Origin: Promicromonosporaceae bacterium
GTDB lineage: Bacteria; Actinomycetota; Actinomycetes; Actinomycetales; Cellulomonadaceae
DNA: 17,612 nt
Direction of reading: 5' to 3'
Assembly: GCA_009780755.1 (NCBI GenBank)
Contig: WQZL01000029.1
Coordinates: 1 to 17,612, forward strand
Program-made: the position numbers and the translations under genes
Shown: piece by piece, positions 1 to 8,743 of the stretch
Layout: each line of letters starts with the position of its first letter
Numbering within the stretch: position 1 is the first letter of the stretch
The notes under the pieces: generated by a model
Told to the model about the DNA's origin: nothing
Seen by the model: only the letters and a program-made list of their open reading frames with translations
Databases searched by the model: none

Positions 1-1
1 C

Positions 2-244
2 GAGGTAGTGATGCCCTACAACGTCGAGGTCATCTCCCCCATCCCTGGCCTCATGCCTGGCCAGCCTATCCCCCAGTTGACGCAGCGATTCTTGACGCTC
101 ACCACCTGTCATCCCATCGGATCGGACCGACAGCGTTACATCGTCTACGCCCTGTTCGACTTCTGGATGCCCGTCAGCGAAGGCATACCCCAGCTACTAA
201 TCGACGCGGGAGTAAACATCATCGGCGTAGAAGGAGTCATGTGA
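2..244 (+). CDS. Class E sortase, C-terminal fragment (5' end outside window)
   Basis: This is the open 3' end of a sortase gene; the frame is already open at the first base, so the start lies upstream. Sortases cleave a C-terminal sorting motif and attach surface proteins to peptidoglycan on the outer face of the membrane. The decisive feature is TLTTCHP, with the catalytic Cys codon at 107-109, followed by SDRQRYIVYA, whose second Arg (codon 134-136) fits the conserved catalytic Arg before the IVxA strand. The preceding VEVISPIPG segment is also typical of actinobacterial class E sortases. The catalytic His lies outside the window. The gene ends in TGATG, sharing one base with the next start. 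Location beside the pknB/pbpA wall-growth locus fits a housekeeping sortase. The family call is confident; the exact subclass is inferred from motif flavour and context. Confidence 0.88.
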   Translation, partial: EVVMPYNVEVISPIPGLMPGQPIPQLTQRFLTLTTCHPIGSDRQRYIVYALFDFWMPVSEGIPQLLIDAGVNIIGVEGVM

Positions 245-432
245 TGTACGGAGCCATTTGGCGCATCCTGCCCGGCCCGGCCGTACTGCGGGCGCTGATC
301 CTGCTGGCGTTCGCGGTCGGCGTGGTCTATGCCTGTTTCGAATGGGTCTTCCCCTGGGTCAATGACACCTTCATGATTCTCAACGACCCCAGCTTCGATG
401 CCGCACCGGCGATTACCCTCTCAGCTGGTTGA
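244..432 (+). CDS. Small single-pass membrane protein downstream of sortase
   Basis: This 62-residue protein starts at an ATG overlapping the sortase stop (TGATG), so the two are probably translationally coupled; a GTG at 241 in the same frame is an alternative start. It has a short basic N-terminus (MYGAIWR), one hydrophobic helix at about residues 15-37 rich in Ala, Leu and Val, then a WVFPWVND segment and a short polar tail. The predicted topology is one transmembrane helix with the C-terminus outside, but no known domain is visible. Similar short membrane proteins following class E sortase genes are familiar to me from other actinobacteria, and their role is not established. The last codons and the stop lie inside the left arm of an inverted repeat, so the C-terminus may have been shaped by that repeat. 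Confidence that it is coding rests on overlap, hydrophobic pattern and context. Confidence 0.7.
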   Translation: MYGAIWRILPGPAVLRALILLAFAVGVVYACFEWVFPWVNDTFMILNDPSFDAAPAITLSAG

Positions 433-518
433 GTAGGGCCGCTAGGCCCATGTCGAAGCCACCCCATCCACCATCCATGAGGTGGTTTCGACATGCTCGC
501 TGCGCTCGCTACTCAACC
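427..518. repeat. Inverted pair of REP-like repeats
   Basis: The left arm at 427-463 begins ggttgagtag and ends catgtcgaagccacc. The right arm at 481-518 is the same element inverted, beginning ggtggtttcgacatg and ending ctactcaacc. The two copies share both ends and differ in the middle: the left has gggccgctaggcc, and the right has cgagcgcagcgag in the same orientation. The intervening 17 nt form a loop. It sits between convergent genes, the usual site for REP/BIME-type elements, and the small membrane protein's stop codon (430-432) lies inside the left arm. I recall similar ggttgagtag...tcgaaacc repeats being multicopy in other actinobacterial genomes, but copy number cannot be tested here. 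Roles in mRNA 3'-end protection or termination are inference. Confidence 0.75.
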
Positions 519-530
519 ACCCGCAAATAG

Positions 531-568
531 CGAGGCACCCCACCTGAGTGTTCTGGTGGGGTGCCTCG
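531..568. terminator. Bidirectional hairpin terminator between pknB and the sortase genes
   Basis: A perfect 14-bp inverted repeat (cgaggcaccccacc at 531-544 and its complement at 555-568) encloses a 10-nt loop. It begins 11 bp past the pknB stop on the minus strand and is followed by TTTAG on the plus strand and CTATTTG on the minus strand. Neither U tract is strong, but the stem is long and GC-rich. The placement between convergent transcription units suggests it ends both. Confidence 0.75.
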
Positions 569-579
569 TTTAGCTGCGG

Positions 580-2829
580 TTAGCCTTCGCCGTTCTCATC
601 GGGGGTCGGCGTCGGTGACGGCTCGGGGACGGCGGCGGGTCCGGTGGAGACGGTCACGCTGAGAGTAGAACCGACGTTCACCTGCGTGCCTGCCGTCACC
701 GCGGTGCCATCCATCGTGATGCCAATCACGGTGCCGGGAGCCGCATCGTTGGCGGCGTCAACCCTGGTGCAGGTTAGCCCGCTGGTGGCGCAGGCCGCGT
801 TGAAGGCATCCCAGGTGGTGACGGTCGGCACAGCCACCTGCGCGATGGGGCAGGTGCCCGTGAACATAATGATGGTGACAATCGAACCCTCTTCCAGCAT
901 GGAGCCGGCGGCTGGCTCGGACCGCAGCACCCGGTCGCTAACGCACTGGAACGGGGTACTGGGGTCGGCCCCGCCCGGCCACTCGGTGACGTCGGCGCCA
1001 CGACGGCAGTCGAAGCCCTCGTGTTCACACGCGGCCAAGGCTTCGTTCCAGGAGTTGCCGGTCATCGCCGGCACTGGTACCGGCGGGGTGGGCATCTCCT
1101 CGGCAATCCAGATGACGACGCGCTGGTTCTGCGGGTGGAGGCCCGGGTCAGGGGTCTGCCGCACGACGGTTCCTGGCTCATGGTCGGGGGTCGCCTCATG
1201 TTGAATGGTCGATTGCAGCCCCAAGTCAGAAATGGTCTCCAGAGCATCCTCCTCGGTCATGCCGATCAGGTCCGGGATCTCGACGTTGCCGTCGGAAAGG
1301 AAGATGGTGATGGCGGTTCCTGGCGCAACCACCTCACCGGCGCTAGGTTCGGTGCGGGTTACCCGATCCAGCGGCACATTCGGGCTTGACTCGACCGTCA
1401 CTTCACCACAGGTGAAGCCCGCATCCTCAATGGCGTCGCAGGCCTCGATGCGACTCAGTCCGGTCACGTTAGGCACGGCGCCGGGCTGGGCCTCCGGGGT
1501 GAAGAACACCGTCACGCGGGAGCCGATCTCGGCCTCCTCGCCCGCTTCGGGTTCTTGGCGTACGGAAGTTTCCGGCAGACCCTCAGCGTGGGGATCGATT
1601 GCGTAATCGAAGCGGAAGTCCGCGTCCTCGATGATGGCCCGTGCCTGCTCCAGCGTGGAGCCGACCGGCACCTCGGGCACCTCCCGCAACTCCGCGCCCT
1701 CGCCGCCTCCGCCGCTCAGCAAAATGATGGCGATGATTCCGCCAACCAGTACCACGGCCAACGCAATCAGGGCCGCGATCAGGCCCGTACGGTTCGGCGG
1801 CTCCTCCTCCTGCCCTACCTCAACCGGGGCGGCCATAATCGGGGGCGGTCCCTGACTCACCGGACCCCACTGTTGGGTGGGGGCGATGGATGGGGTCATT
1901 AGCTGTGTGGCATTGTCGGTGGCAGCGAAGGCTGGGGAGGCGACTGCAACCGGGGCGGCAACTACGCCACCGCGCACGAAGTTTTCCAGATCAGCCCGGA
2001 ACTCTGCGGCCGAGCCATAACGGGCGCCCCGTTCCTTGGCCAACGCCTTGCCGGTAATGCGGTCAAGCGCCTCGGGCACATCCGAAGCAATCTCCGAAGG
2101 CTTTTGCGGAGCCTGGCCCACATGCTGGTAAGCGACAGCCACCGGAGAGTCACCGGTGAAGGGCGGGCGCCCAGTCAGCAACTCAAATAGCACACAACCA
2201 GCGGAATACAGGTCAGAACGAGCATCCACTTGCTCGCCACGGGCCTGCTCCGGGGAAAGATACTGGGCCGTACCAATCACCGCGTGTGTGGCCGTCATCC
2301 CCGCAGCCGGATCAGCGGCAGCCCGAGCGATGCCGAAGTCCATCACCTTCACCGCGCCGGTGGGCGTAATCATCACATTCGCTGGCTTGATGTCACGATG
2401 GATGATGCCCGCGTGATGCGAGTATTCCAATGCGGAGAGTACCCCGATGGTGATCTCGACGGCCTCCTCAATCGGCACAGCTTCTCCGCCGCGAAGAATG
2501 TCCCGAACGGTGTGCCCCTCTACGTACTCCATCACGATGAACGGGATGTGCAGCGGTTGCCCCGAGGCCGGATCGGTCAGCGTCTCCTCCCCGGTGTCAT
2601 ACACGGCAACGATGGCCGGATGATTCAACGCGGCAGCGGCCTGAGCCTCCCGACGGAATCGAGTCAGGAAGGAGGGGTCGCGAGCCAGATCGGAGCGCAG
2701 CACCTTGATGGCAACCGTGCGCCCAAGGCGTGCGTCATGGCCGATGTGCACCTCGGCCATACCGCCGCGACCAATAAGTTCGCCAACCTCATAACGGCCA
2801 GCGAGAATACGGGGCGTGTTCTGATCCAA
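580..2829 (-). CDS. pknB: Serine/threonine kinase PknB with five PASTA repeats
   Basis: This is a 749-residue transmembrane Hanks-type kinase. The kinase domain spans about residues 13-285: glycine loop GRGGMAEV, Lys42 in VAIKVL, HRDIKPAN (Asp146), DFG at 164-166, and activation-loop threonines in GMTATHAVIG (179 and 181) matching the autophosphorylated pair of mycobacterial PknB. A linker leads to one helix at about 348-371. The outside part has five PASTA-like units (about 381-445, 449-512, 515-577, 583-658, 664-730) and a Pro/Glu tail; PASTA domains bind muropeptides or lipid II in this family. The start is TTG, chosen because it is 14 bp after the pknA stop, has AAGGA upstream and leads directly into the RYEVGELIG strand. 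It is the last gene of the operon, ending just before a terminator hairpin. PASTA units 2, 4 and 5 each contain paired cysteines. Confidence 0.96.
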   Translation of the reverse strand: MDQNTPRILAGRYEVGELIGRGGMAEVHIGHDARLGRTVAIKVLRSDLARDPSFLTRFRREAQAAAALNHPAIVAVYDTGEETLTDPASGQPLHIPFIVMEYVEGHTVRDILRGGEAVPIEEAVEITIGVLSALEYSHHAGIIHRDIKPANVMITPTGAVKVMDFGIARAAADPAAGMTATHAVIGTAQYLSPEQARGEQVDARSDLYSAGCVLFELLTGRPPFTGDSPVAVAYQHVGQAPQKPSEIASDVPEALDRITGKALAKERGARYGSAAEFRADLENFVRGGVVAAPVAVASPAFAATDNATQLMTPSIAPTQQWGPVSQGPPPIMAAPVEVGQEEEPPNRTGLIAALIALAVVLVGGIIAIILLSGGGGEGAELREVPEVPVGSTLEQARAIIEDADFRFDYAIDPHAEGLPETSVRQEPEAGEEAEIGSRVTVFFTPEAQPGAVPNVTGLSRIEACDAIEDAGFTCGEVTVESSPNVPLDRVTRTEPSAGEVVAPGTAITIFLSDGNVEIPDLIGMTEEDALETISDLGLQSTIQHEATPDHEPGTVVRQTPDPGLHPQNQRVVIWIAEEMPTPPVPVPAMTGNSWNEALAACEHEGFDCRRGADVTEWPGGADPSTPFQCVSDRVLRSEPAAGSMLEEGSIVTIIMFTGTCPIAQVAVPTVTTWDAFNAACATSGLTCTRVDAANDAAPGTVIGITMDGTAVTAGTQVNVGSTLSVTVSTGPAAVPEPSPTPTPDENGEG

Positions 2830-2843
2830 CTCGAATGTCCTTC

Positions 2844-4298
2844 TTACGTTGTGGTCGGGGCGACTCGGCCGCCCGACGTGATCGTGGTAATCATCCCAGA
2901 GTTGCCACCCTCAGATTCCAAAAGTGGCTGATTTACGGGAGTAAGTGTCGAAATCGTGACCTCCGGTGACACGGATCGTGCCACCTGTTCGGCGTCAGTC
3001 GCAGCGCGCGAGCGGACTAGTAGCGCAATCAGCACCACCACCGCCACCACTGCAACCACCACAACTGCTGCCGGAATCTTAGCCTGTGGCACCCCGCCGC
3101 GTGCTATCGGACGGGGAACTGAACGGGCGGGAGCGGGCGGGGGCGGAGGCACGGCGGGACTAGCCGTCGTCTGCCGCAGGGTTGACGCCGGGTTAGCCGG
3201 ACGCAGCCGCGCCAGGTCACGATGGAATAACTCACCCTCACCGATCGACGCCTCGGTGGTGGCCCTAGCCGGAGAAGAAATGCGCCCACCGGGCGCCGAT
3301 CTCGGCGTGGTCGGTCGATGCGAAGCACTCTGCGGCGCCTGCCGGGAGATGGGCTGTGCGACGATGCCCTGCTCCGCCGACGCGACCATCGGGGTCGGCT
3401 GCGAAGCCTGCCCGGCCAGAACAGCAGGTCCTCGCCATCTGGCCCCCAGAGGGTCGGCGGCGATCTCCTCGGCCAATTGGTCTAGCTCTTCGGCTAATGC
3501 CCCGGCCGAGGAGGGGCGATCCTCTGGTTCCTTCTCCAGCATTCGCCCGATCAGCGAGGCCAGCGCCGGATGCACCGTGGGTGGCAGCGGCGGCACCGGA
3601 TTGTTCACGTGAGCCACAGCGATATCCACGGGCGAGTTTCCGGTAAATGGTCGCCGCCCTGCCGAAGCCTCGTAGGCGACAACGCCTAACGCATACACGT
3701 CGGAGAGACCGGTAGCGGCCTTGCCCATCGCCTGCTCCGGGGCTAGATACTGGGCGGTGCCCATCACCATACCGGTGGCGGTCATCGGGGCCTGATTCGC
3801 GGCCAGGGAGACCCCGAAATCGGTGATCTTCACCACCGGATGCACCGAGGAGTATCCCGGTCGCTCGATCAGGATGTTGCCCGGTTTGACATCGCGATGC
3901 ACTACCCCGGCCTCATGCGCGTGCTGTAGGCCGCGCGCCGTCTGAGCCAGCAGCGGCAGCAGGCGGCGGGGTGGCAATGTCGGTTCTCGCTCCAGCACAT
4001 CGGCCAGCGGCTCGCCATGCACCAGCTCCATCACCAGGAATCCGGTGCCATCCTGCTCCCCGTAGTCGTGTACCTGGGCGATGTTCGGGTGATACAGGGC
4101 GGCGGAGTTGCGCGCCTCGGTGCGTAGGCGGGAGAGGAAGTCCTCCTCACCGGTGTATTCCTCACGCAATACCTTGATCGCCACCTCGCGGCCCAACGCC
4201 GCATCTGCGGCCACCCACACCTCACCCATGCCGCCGACGGCGAGCCGCCGCAGCAGCTGGTAGCGCTCGCCGAGTACGAGTCCTGCCTTGGGCCTCAT
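2844..4298 (-). CDS. pknA: Serine/threonine kinase PknA
   Basis: This is a 484-residue Hanks-type kinase that phosphorylates cell-shape and division proteins in actinobacteria, usually with PknB. Kinase landmarks are VGGMGEV, Lys42 in VAIKVL, HRDVKPGN (Asp136), DFG at 160-162, activation-loop threonines at about 173 and 175, and APEQ. A long Pro/Ala/Ser/Arg-rich cytoplasmic linker (about 290-405) leads to a very valine-rich membrane helix at about 408-428. Only about 55 Thr/Ser-rich residues follow outside, with no PASTA unit, which separates it from PknB. The ATG overlaps the pbpA stop (ATGA), indicating translational coupling, and pknB follows 14 bp downstream. Order and architecture match the conserved locus; the name rests on that synteny as well as on the domain layout. 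Confidence 0.94.
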   Translation of the reverse strand: MRPKAGLVLGERYQLLRRLAVGGMGEVWVAADAALGREVAIKVLREEYTGEEDFLSRLRTEARNSAALYHPNIAQVHDYGEQDGTGFLVMELVHGEPLADVLEREPTLPPRRLLPLLAQTARGLQHAHEAGVVHRDVKPGNILIERPGYSSVHPVVKITDFGVSLAANQAPMTATGMVMGTAQYLAPEQAMGKAATGLSDVYALGVVAYEASAGRRPFTGNSPVDIAVAHVNNPVPPLPPTVHPALASLIGRMLEKEPEDRPSSAGALAEELDQLAEEIAADPLGARWRGPAVLAGQASQPTPMVASAEQGIVAQPISRQAPQSASHRPTTPRSAPGGRISSPARATTEASIGEGELFHRDLARLRPANPASTLRQTTASPAVPPPPPAPARSVPRPIARGGVPQAKIPAAVVVVAVVAVVVLIALLVRSRAATDAEQVARSVSPEVTISTLTPVNQPLLESEGGNSGMITTITSGGRVAPTTT

Positions 4299-5887
4299 TC
4301 GTCGCCCCCCGCCTCGGGCTGCTCTGCCGGCTCGTTCGGGAGGATGTCATCCTGCTCGCCGCCCGCCTCCGGGTCCGGCTCCACCGGCCCGATGGGCTGT
4401 CCGTCCGCGTCGAGGCCCAGCGCGGCCAGCAGAACACGGTGGGCGATGGGCACCGCCACGGAGGCAGCGGTGCCGTCCATACCCATGTGACCGCCATTCT
4501 CAATCATCACCACGACGGCGATAACCGGATCCTCGGCCGGGGCGAATACGGTAAACCAGGTGTGGGGGGCCACCCCGCGGGCAGTCTGCGCGGTGCCCGT
4601 CTTGCCCGCGACATCTACGCCGGGAATGCGCGCCCGCCAGCCCGTAGAACCCCAGTCGCGCACGGAGCCGATCATCATCTCGGTCAGGCCCGCCGCCACC
4701 TCTGGGGAAACCACCTGTCGCAGCGCCTGTGGCTCGGCCTCAAAAATCACCTCAAGATTGGGGTCACGGATGGTCTGCACCAGGTAGGGCTGCATCATCA
4801 CGCCGTCGTTGGCGATGGCGGCGGCCATTAGCCCCATCACCAGCGGGGTGACCATTACGTCGCCCTGCCCGATAGCGGCTAGCGCCAGACGATCAGCGGT
4901 AAAGGCATCCCCCGCCTCCGGGAAACGGCTGGCCACCGACCACATGGGCACTCGGAAGTTCTCACCGAAGCCGAAGCGCTGCGCCATGTCGCGAATGCGG
5001 TCCTCGCCTAGTTCCAGGGCCAGCATTGCGAACGAGGTGTTGCACGAGATCACCATCAGCTCGTACATCGACCCCTGCCCGGTCGGCGAGCAGGTCCGGT
5101 CGCCAAAGTTGCGCAGGTAGTGGGTGGTGTTCGGCAGGCGGAAGCGATGCGGGGCCGGGAGCTGTGTGTTGATGGTGTAGCCCGCCTCCAGGGCGGCGGC
5201 CGCCACGATCATCTTGAAGGTGGAGCCGGGGGGGTGTACCTGTCGCAGCACGCGGTTGTCCATCGGTCGATGGTCAGAGTAGAGCACCTCGTTGTATCTC
5301 TCATTGGCCAGAGAGGTCGAGTGTACGGCCAGCGGATTCGGGTCGAAGGAGGGGTAGCTCACCATCGACCGGATAGCCCCGGTGCGCGTATCGATGGCCA
5401 TCACCGAACCGCGCTGTCCGTTCATGGCTTCCCAGGAGACCTGCTGAAGAAATCCGTCGAGAGTCAACTCCACCGACGACCCTCGGTTGACCTGGCCCGT
5501 AAGCATGTTGTGTACCCGATCAACCCACAGGGCAGGGGCTTGGCCATTGAGGAACTCGTTTTCCTGCCGCTCGATGCCCGAAGTACCGCGTGAAATGGAG
5601 AAGTAGCCGGTGACGTGGGCATACATTTCGGCGATAGCGGGATCACCGCCGCCGAAGACGCGTTGGAAGCCGAAGGAGGAATCCACTGGCACGGATTCGG
5701 CGATGGGCACGCCGCCGACCACAATCGGGCCGCGAGCATTGTTGAACTGCTTAGTGAAGGCGCGAGCGTTGCGAGGGTTGGCGTTGAGAGCCTCTGCCTG
5801 GAAGAACTGAATGGCCGTGGCCGAACCCATCAAGACTACGAACATCACCATCATCACGGCAGCCAGCCTGCGTAGGGTCTTGTTCAC
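4295..5887 (-). CDS. pbpA: Class B penicillin-binding protein PbpA (transpeptidase)
   Basis: This 530-residue D,D-transpeptidase cross-links peptidoglycan on the outer face of the membrane, working with its SEDS partner RodA. An N-terminal anchor helix covers about residues 9-29. A non-catalytic dimerisation region follows, then the transpeptidase domain with all three active-site motifs: SxxK as STFK (Ser222, Lys225), SxN as SCN (281-283) and KTG at 429-431, followed by TAQT. There is no N-terminal glycosyltransferase domain, which puts it in class B. The last 40 or so residues are an acidic Pro/Glu/Gly-rich tail. The start is GTG in GTGA, overlapping the rodA stop by 4 nt; the next gene also overlaps by 4 nt. 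The motif set and neighbours leave little doubt about function. The acidic tail is the only unusual part. Confidence 0.95.
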   Translation of the reverse strand: MNKTLRRLAAVMMVMFVVLMGSATAIQFFQAEALNANPRNARAFTKQFNNARGPIVVGGVPIAESVPVDSSFGFQRVFGGGDPAIAEMYAHVTGYFSISRGTSGIERQENEFLNGQAPALWVDRVHNMLTGQVNRGSSVELTLDGFLQQVSWEAMNGQRGSVMAIDTRTGAIRSMVSYPSFDPNPLAVHSTSLANERYNEVLYSDHRPMDNRVLRQVHPPGSTFKMIVAAAALEAGYTINTQLPAPHRFRLPNTTHYLRNFGDRTCSPTGQGSMYELMVISCNTSFAMLALELGEDRIRDMAQRFGFGENFRVPMWSVASRFPEAGDAFTADRLALAAIGQGDVMVTPLVMGLMAAAIANDGVMMQPYLVQTIRDPNLEVIFEAEPQALRQVVSPEVAAGLTEMMIGSVRDWGSTGWRARIPGVDVAGKTGTAQTARGVAPHTWFTVFAPAEDPVIAVVVMIENGGHMGMDGTAASVAVPIAHRVLLAALGLDADGQPIGPVEPDPEAGGEQDDILPNEPAEQPEAGGDE

Positions 5888-7374
5888 TTTTCATCACCTC
5901 CGGCTTGCGCATCAAACACTGGCTCGACGCCCTCTAACGGCGCCACGGCCTGAGTGGGCATCTGCCCGGCAACTACCTCTTCGGGGGTAGGTGCGATAGC
6001 CACCTGCCCCCGCTCAGGGGCCAGCGACGGGCGGCGAGCGTCATCGGAGATGCGCAGCAGGACGGCCACAATAATCCAGTTAGCCAGCACGGCCGAACCA
6101 CCCTGAGCCATGAACGGTAGCGCCAGGCCGGTCATCGGGATCACCCGGGTGATCCCACCGACCACCACGAACACCTGTAGGGCGAGTACGAACGCGAACC
6201 CACCAGCCAGCAGCTTGCCGAAACCGTCGCGTACCAGCAGGGCCGTGCGCAGGCCGCGCTCGCACAGCACCAGGAAGGCCACGAGGATGGCCATAACGCC
6301 GATCAGCCCGAGTTCCTCACCCAACGAAGCGAAGATGAAGTCAGAGAAGGAGAAGGGCACGATGTAGGGGTTGCCCCGCCCGAGGCCAGAACCGAGCATT
6401 CCCCCTTCGGCCATGCCGAATAGTCCCTGCACAATCTGCCACGAACCGCCGGGAGCCTCGATCACGGCCGGGTCCATCGCGTTAAGCCAGCCGTCCATGC
6501 GCTGGGCGACGTGGGGGAACGAGACCCACAGGGCGGCCGCGCCGCCGACAAACATCAGGCCACCGATAATCATCCAGCTAATGCGGTCGGTGGCCATATA
6601 CAACATGGCCACGAACATGCCGAAGAACAGCAACGAGACGCCAAGATCGGTCTGAAAGACAAGCACCGCGATGGAGGCCGCCCAGACGACAAGAATCGGC
6701 CCCAGGTCACGCATCCGCGGCAGCTGGATACCCAGGACTTTCGGTCCGGCCAGAGCCAAGGAGTCGCGAGCGGTCACCAGGTAACCGGCAAAGAAGATGG
6801 CCAGGAAGATTTTAGCGAATTCGGCCGGCTGCATCGACAGACCACCGATGACGATCCAGCGAGTGGCGCCGTTGATGGTACGGCCGATGCCCGGCGCCAG
6901 CGGCAAGGCGATCAGACCCAGGCCGATGAACATCGAGGTGTAGGTGAATTTGCGTAGCAACCGATGATCGCGCAGTAGCCACAACACCAGGCAAGCCATA
7001 ACCACGCCAAGAATCGACCACTGCATCTGCCGCACGGCGTCGGCGTTCGCTGCGGCTCGAGCGGGCGATGCCTCAATGCGCATAATCATCGCCACGCCGA
7101 TGCCGTTGAGGAAGAAGACGGTAGGCAATATCGCCTGATCCGCGTAGGGCGCGGCAAAACGCACCACCACATGCGCCACCAGCGCCAGGGCGGCCAGCCA
7201 GACAGCTTCCGTCCAGAACCGATCAGACAGCTCACCATCCAGGCCCAGGCCCACCAGCGCGATAGCCCCCAGGCCCGCACCGACGGAAAGCAGCAGCAGC
7301 CACAGCTCGGCCAGGCGCCAAGGACGGTGAGTCCTGACCTCCCAAGTCTGGTACTCCAGGGCGACGGCGCTCAT
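5884..7374 (-). CDS. rodA: SEDS-family peptidoglycan glycosyltransferase (RodA/FtsW type)
   Basis: This 496-residue polytopic membrane protein polymerises lipid II into glycan strands and pairs with the adjacent class B PBP. It has at least ten hydrophobic helices. Family landmarks are GATRWI near residue 170, QPAEFAKI (about 182-189), QTDLGVSL (about 241-248), the SDFIF...GEELG signature (about 344-356) that contains the conserved aspartate of SEDS enzymes, and the C-terminal MTGLALPFMAQGGSA motif (about 414-428). A short polar cytoplasmic tail follows. The ATG overlaps the pstP stop (ATGA), and its own stop overlaps the pbpA start, so the three are likely coupled. RodA and FtsW are hard to tell apart by motifs alone; the name follows the gene order, with pbpA immediately downstream. 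Confidence 0.93.
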   Translation of the reverse strand: MSAVALEYQTWEVRTHRPWRLAELWLLLLSVGAGLGAIALVGLGLDGELSDRFWTEAVWLAALALVAHVVVRFAAPYADQAILPTVFFLNGIGVAMIMRIEASPARAAANADAVRQMQWSILGVVMACLVLWLLRDHRLLRKFTYTSMFIGLGLIALPLAPGIGRTINGATRWIVIGGLSMQPAEFAKIFLAIFFAGYLVTARDSLALAGPKVLGIQLPRMRDLGPILVVWAASIAVLVFQTDLGVSLLFFGMFVAMLYMATDRISWMIIGGLMFVGGAAALWVSFPHVAQRMDGWLNAMDPAVIEAPGGSWQIVQGLFGMAEGGMLGSGLGRGNPYIVPFSFSDFIFASLGEELGLIGVMAILVAFLVLCERGLRTALLVRDGFGKLLAGGFAFVLALQVFVVVGGITRVIPMTGLALPFMAQGGSAVLANWIIVAVLLRISDDARRPSLAPERGQVAIAPTPEEVVAGQMPTQAVAPLEGVEPVFDAQAGGDEK

Positions 7375-8735
7375 TGCTCCGTCCCGTTCTCATCGCCGCT
7401 CGGCTCTTCTAGGACGACGGGCGGGTCGCCTTCAACTGGAAGAGGAGGGGGGGACTCCTCGGTGGGTTCTTCTTCGGGTAACGCCTCTTCGATCAACCGT
7501 TCGGCGTGTTCGCGGGCCTCGGCCAGCGAAGAGGCGCGGATGGTGCCGTTTAGCCGGTCGGCGAAGAAGACGGGCAGATCCTCAACCCGTGTTGTGGTGA
7601 GTTCGACGGGCTGGGAGAGGGTTAGCGGCCCCACATTGGCGGGCAGGCCACGATAGATTGCGACGTAACCTTGCGATTCGCCGACGAAGTATTGCCGCTG
7701 GGTCCATTCGTATCCCTGCCATAGACCAATTCCCACGGCGGCGGCGATGAGCAGGGTGACGATGGCGGCGAGCAGGGGATGCCGCTTGGGCGGAGGCAGA
7801 ATTCCGGGGTCGTCGTCCCCCTCGTCAATGAGTTCCTCATCAACAAGGGGGTCTGGGTCGATGATTTCCGAGGTCTCCGTCTCATCCGACCCAACGGCGC
7901 GCAAAGTATCGAGGGTAGGCAATGCGGGATGGATGGTGCTGCGGTTCGCAGCCGCGCCCACGATCTCGGCCGCCTGCTGCCCGGCGAGCGTGCCGTCAGC
8001 TGGTTCGCTGTCATCCTCGATGTCGGCCACGACCACGGTGATGTTGTCGGTACTTTGCGCCTGTAACGCGCCCGCCATCAACAGCTCGGCGGCCTCGGCC
8101 GGGTCAGCCGCGTCAACGAGCGCCTGGGTTATCAGTTCCGTCATGACGAATCCGGATAGGCCATCGGAACACAACAGCCATCGGTCACCGGGACGAGCCT
8201 CGCGGATGGACATATCCGGGTGCAGGTCAAGGTCGAAGTCGGAAAGCACCCGCATCACCACGTTGCGGTTGGGATGCGTCTCCGCCTCATCCGGGGAGAT
8301 ACGACCGATATCCACCAGGTGTTGCACAAATGTGTGATCGACGGTCACCTGGGCCAGCCGTCCATCGCGCAACAGGTAGGCGCGAGAATCACCCATGTGC
8401 GCCATCACCAGGGTAGAGCCGGTGCGCAGCAACGCGGTAACGGTGGTGCCCATGCCCTGCATGTCCGGGTCGTCGGAGGAGACCCTCACCAACCCGGCAC
8501 GGGCCAGCTCGATGGCGGTCTCCAGGCTTTCCAGGGCGGCCCCTGGTGTGTGATCGGGAACGTCCAACGGGGCGAGAGCCTCAATAGCAATACGGGAGGC
8601 GGCATCCCCACCAGCGTGTCCCCCCATCCCATCAGCGACAACCAGCAGATTCGGGCCGGCATAGCCCGAGTCCTGATTATTGGCGCGCACCGGCCCAGTG
8701 TCGGAGCGGGCGGCGTAGCGCAAGCGGATAGTCAC
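7371..8735 (-). CDS. pstP: PP2C-family Ser/Thr phosphatase PstP
   Basis: This 454-residue membrane-anchored phosphatase dephosphorylates PknA, PknB and their substrates. The PPM catalytic domain covers about residues 4-240 and shows the metal-binding aspartates: ADGMGGH (Asp35), GDSRAYL (about 115-121), CSDGLSG (Asp191) and STDNITVVV (Asp230). An acidic linker leads to one membrane helix at about 320-339. About 110 residues outside end in a Pro/Glu-rich stretch. The GTG start is supported by the MTIRLRYAARSDTG N-terminus, which closely resembles known PstP starts, and by its position 8 bp after fhaB. It overlaps rodA by 4 nt. The outside part contains no domain I recognise. Confidence 0.94.
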   Translation of the reverse strand: MTIRLRYAARSDTGPVRANNQDSGYAGPNLLVVADGMGGHAGGDAASRIAIEALAPLDVPDHTPGAALESLETAIELARAGLVRVSSDDPDMQGMGTTVTALLRTGSTLVMAHMGDSRAYLLRDGRLAQVTVDHTFVQHLVDIGRISPDEAETHPNRNVVMRVLSDFDLDLHPDMSIREARPGDRWLLCSDGLSGFVMTELITQALVDAADPAEAAELLMAGALQAQSTDNITVVVADIEDDSEPADGTLAGQQAAEIVGAAANRSTIHPALPTLDTLRAVGSDETETSEIIDPDPLVDEELIDEGDDDPGILPPPKRHPLLAAIVTLLIAAAVGIGLWQGYEWTQRQYFVGESQGYVAIYRGLPANVGPLTLSQPVELTTTRVEDLPVFFADRLNGTIRASSLAEAREHAERLIEEALPEEEPTEESPPPLPVEGDPPVVLEEPSGDENGTEQ

Positions 8736-8743
8736 TTAGGCGC

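Noticed and set aside
427..568. Remnant of an insertion sequence between the sortase genes and pknB
   Set aside because: Inverted ends are present, but the interior is only 17 bp, and there is no transposase fragment or target duplication that I can see.
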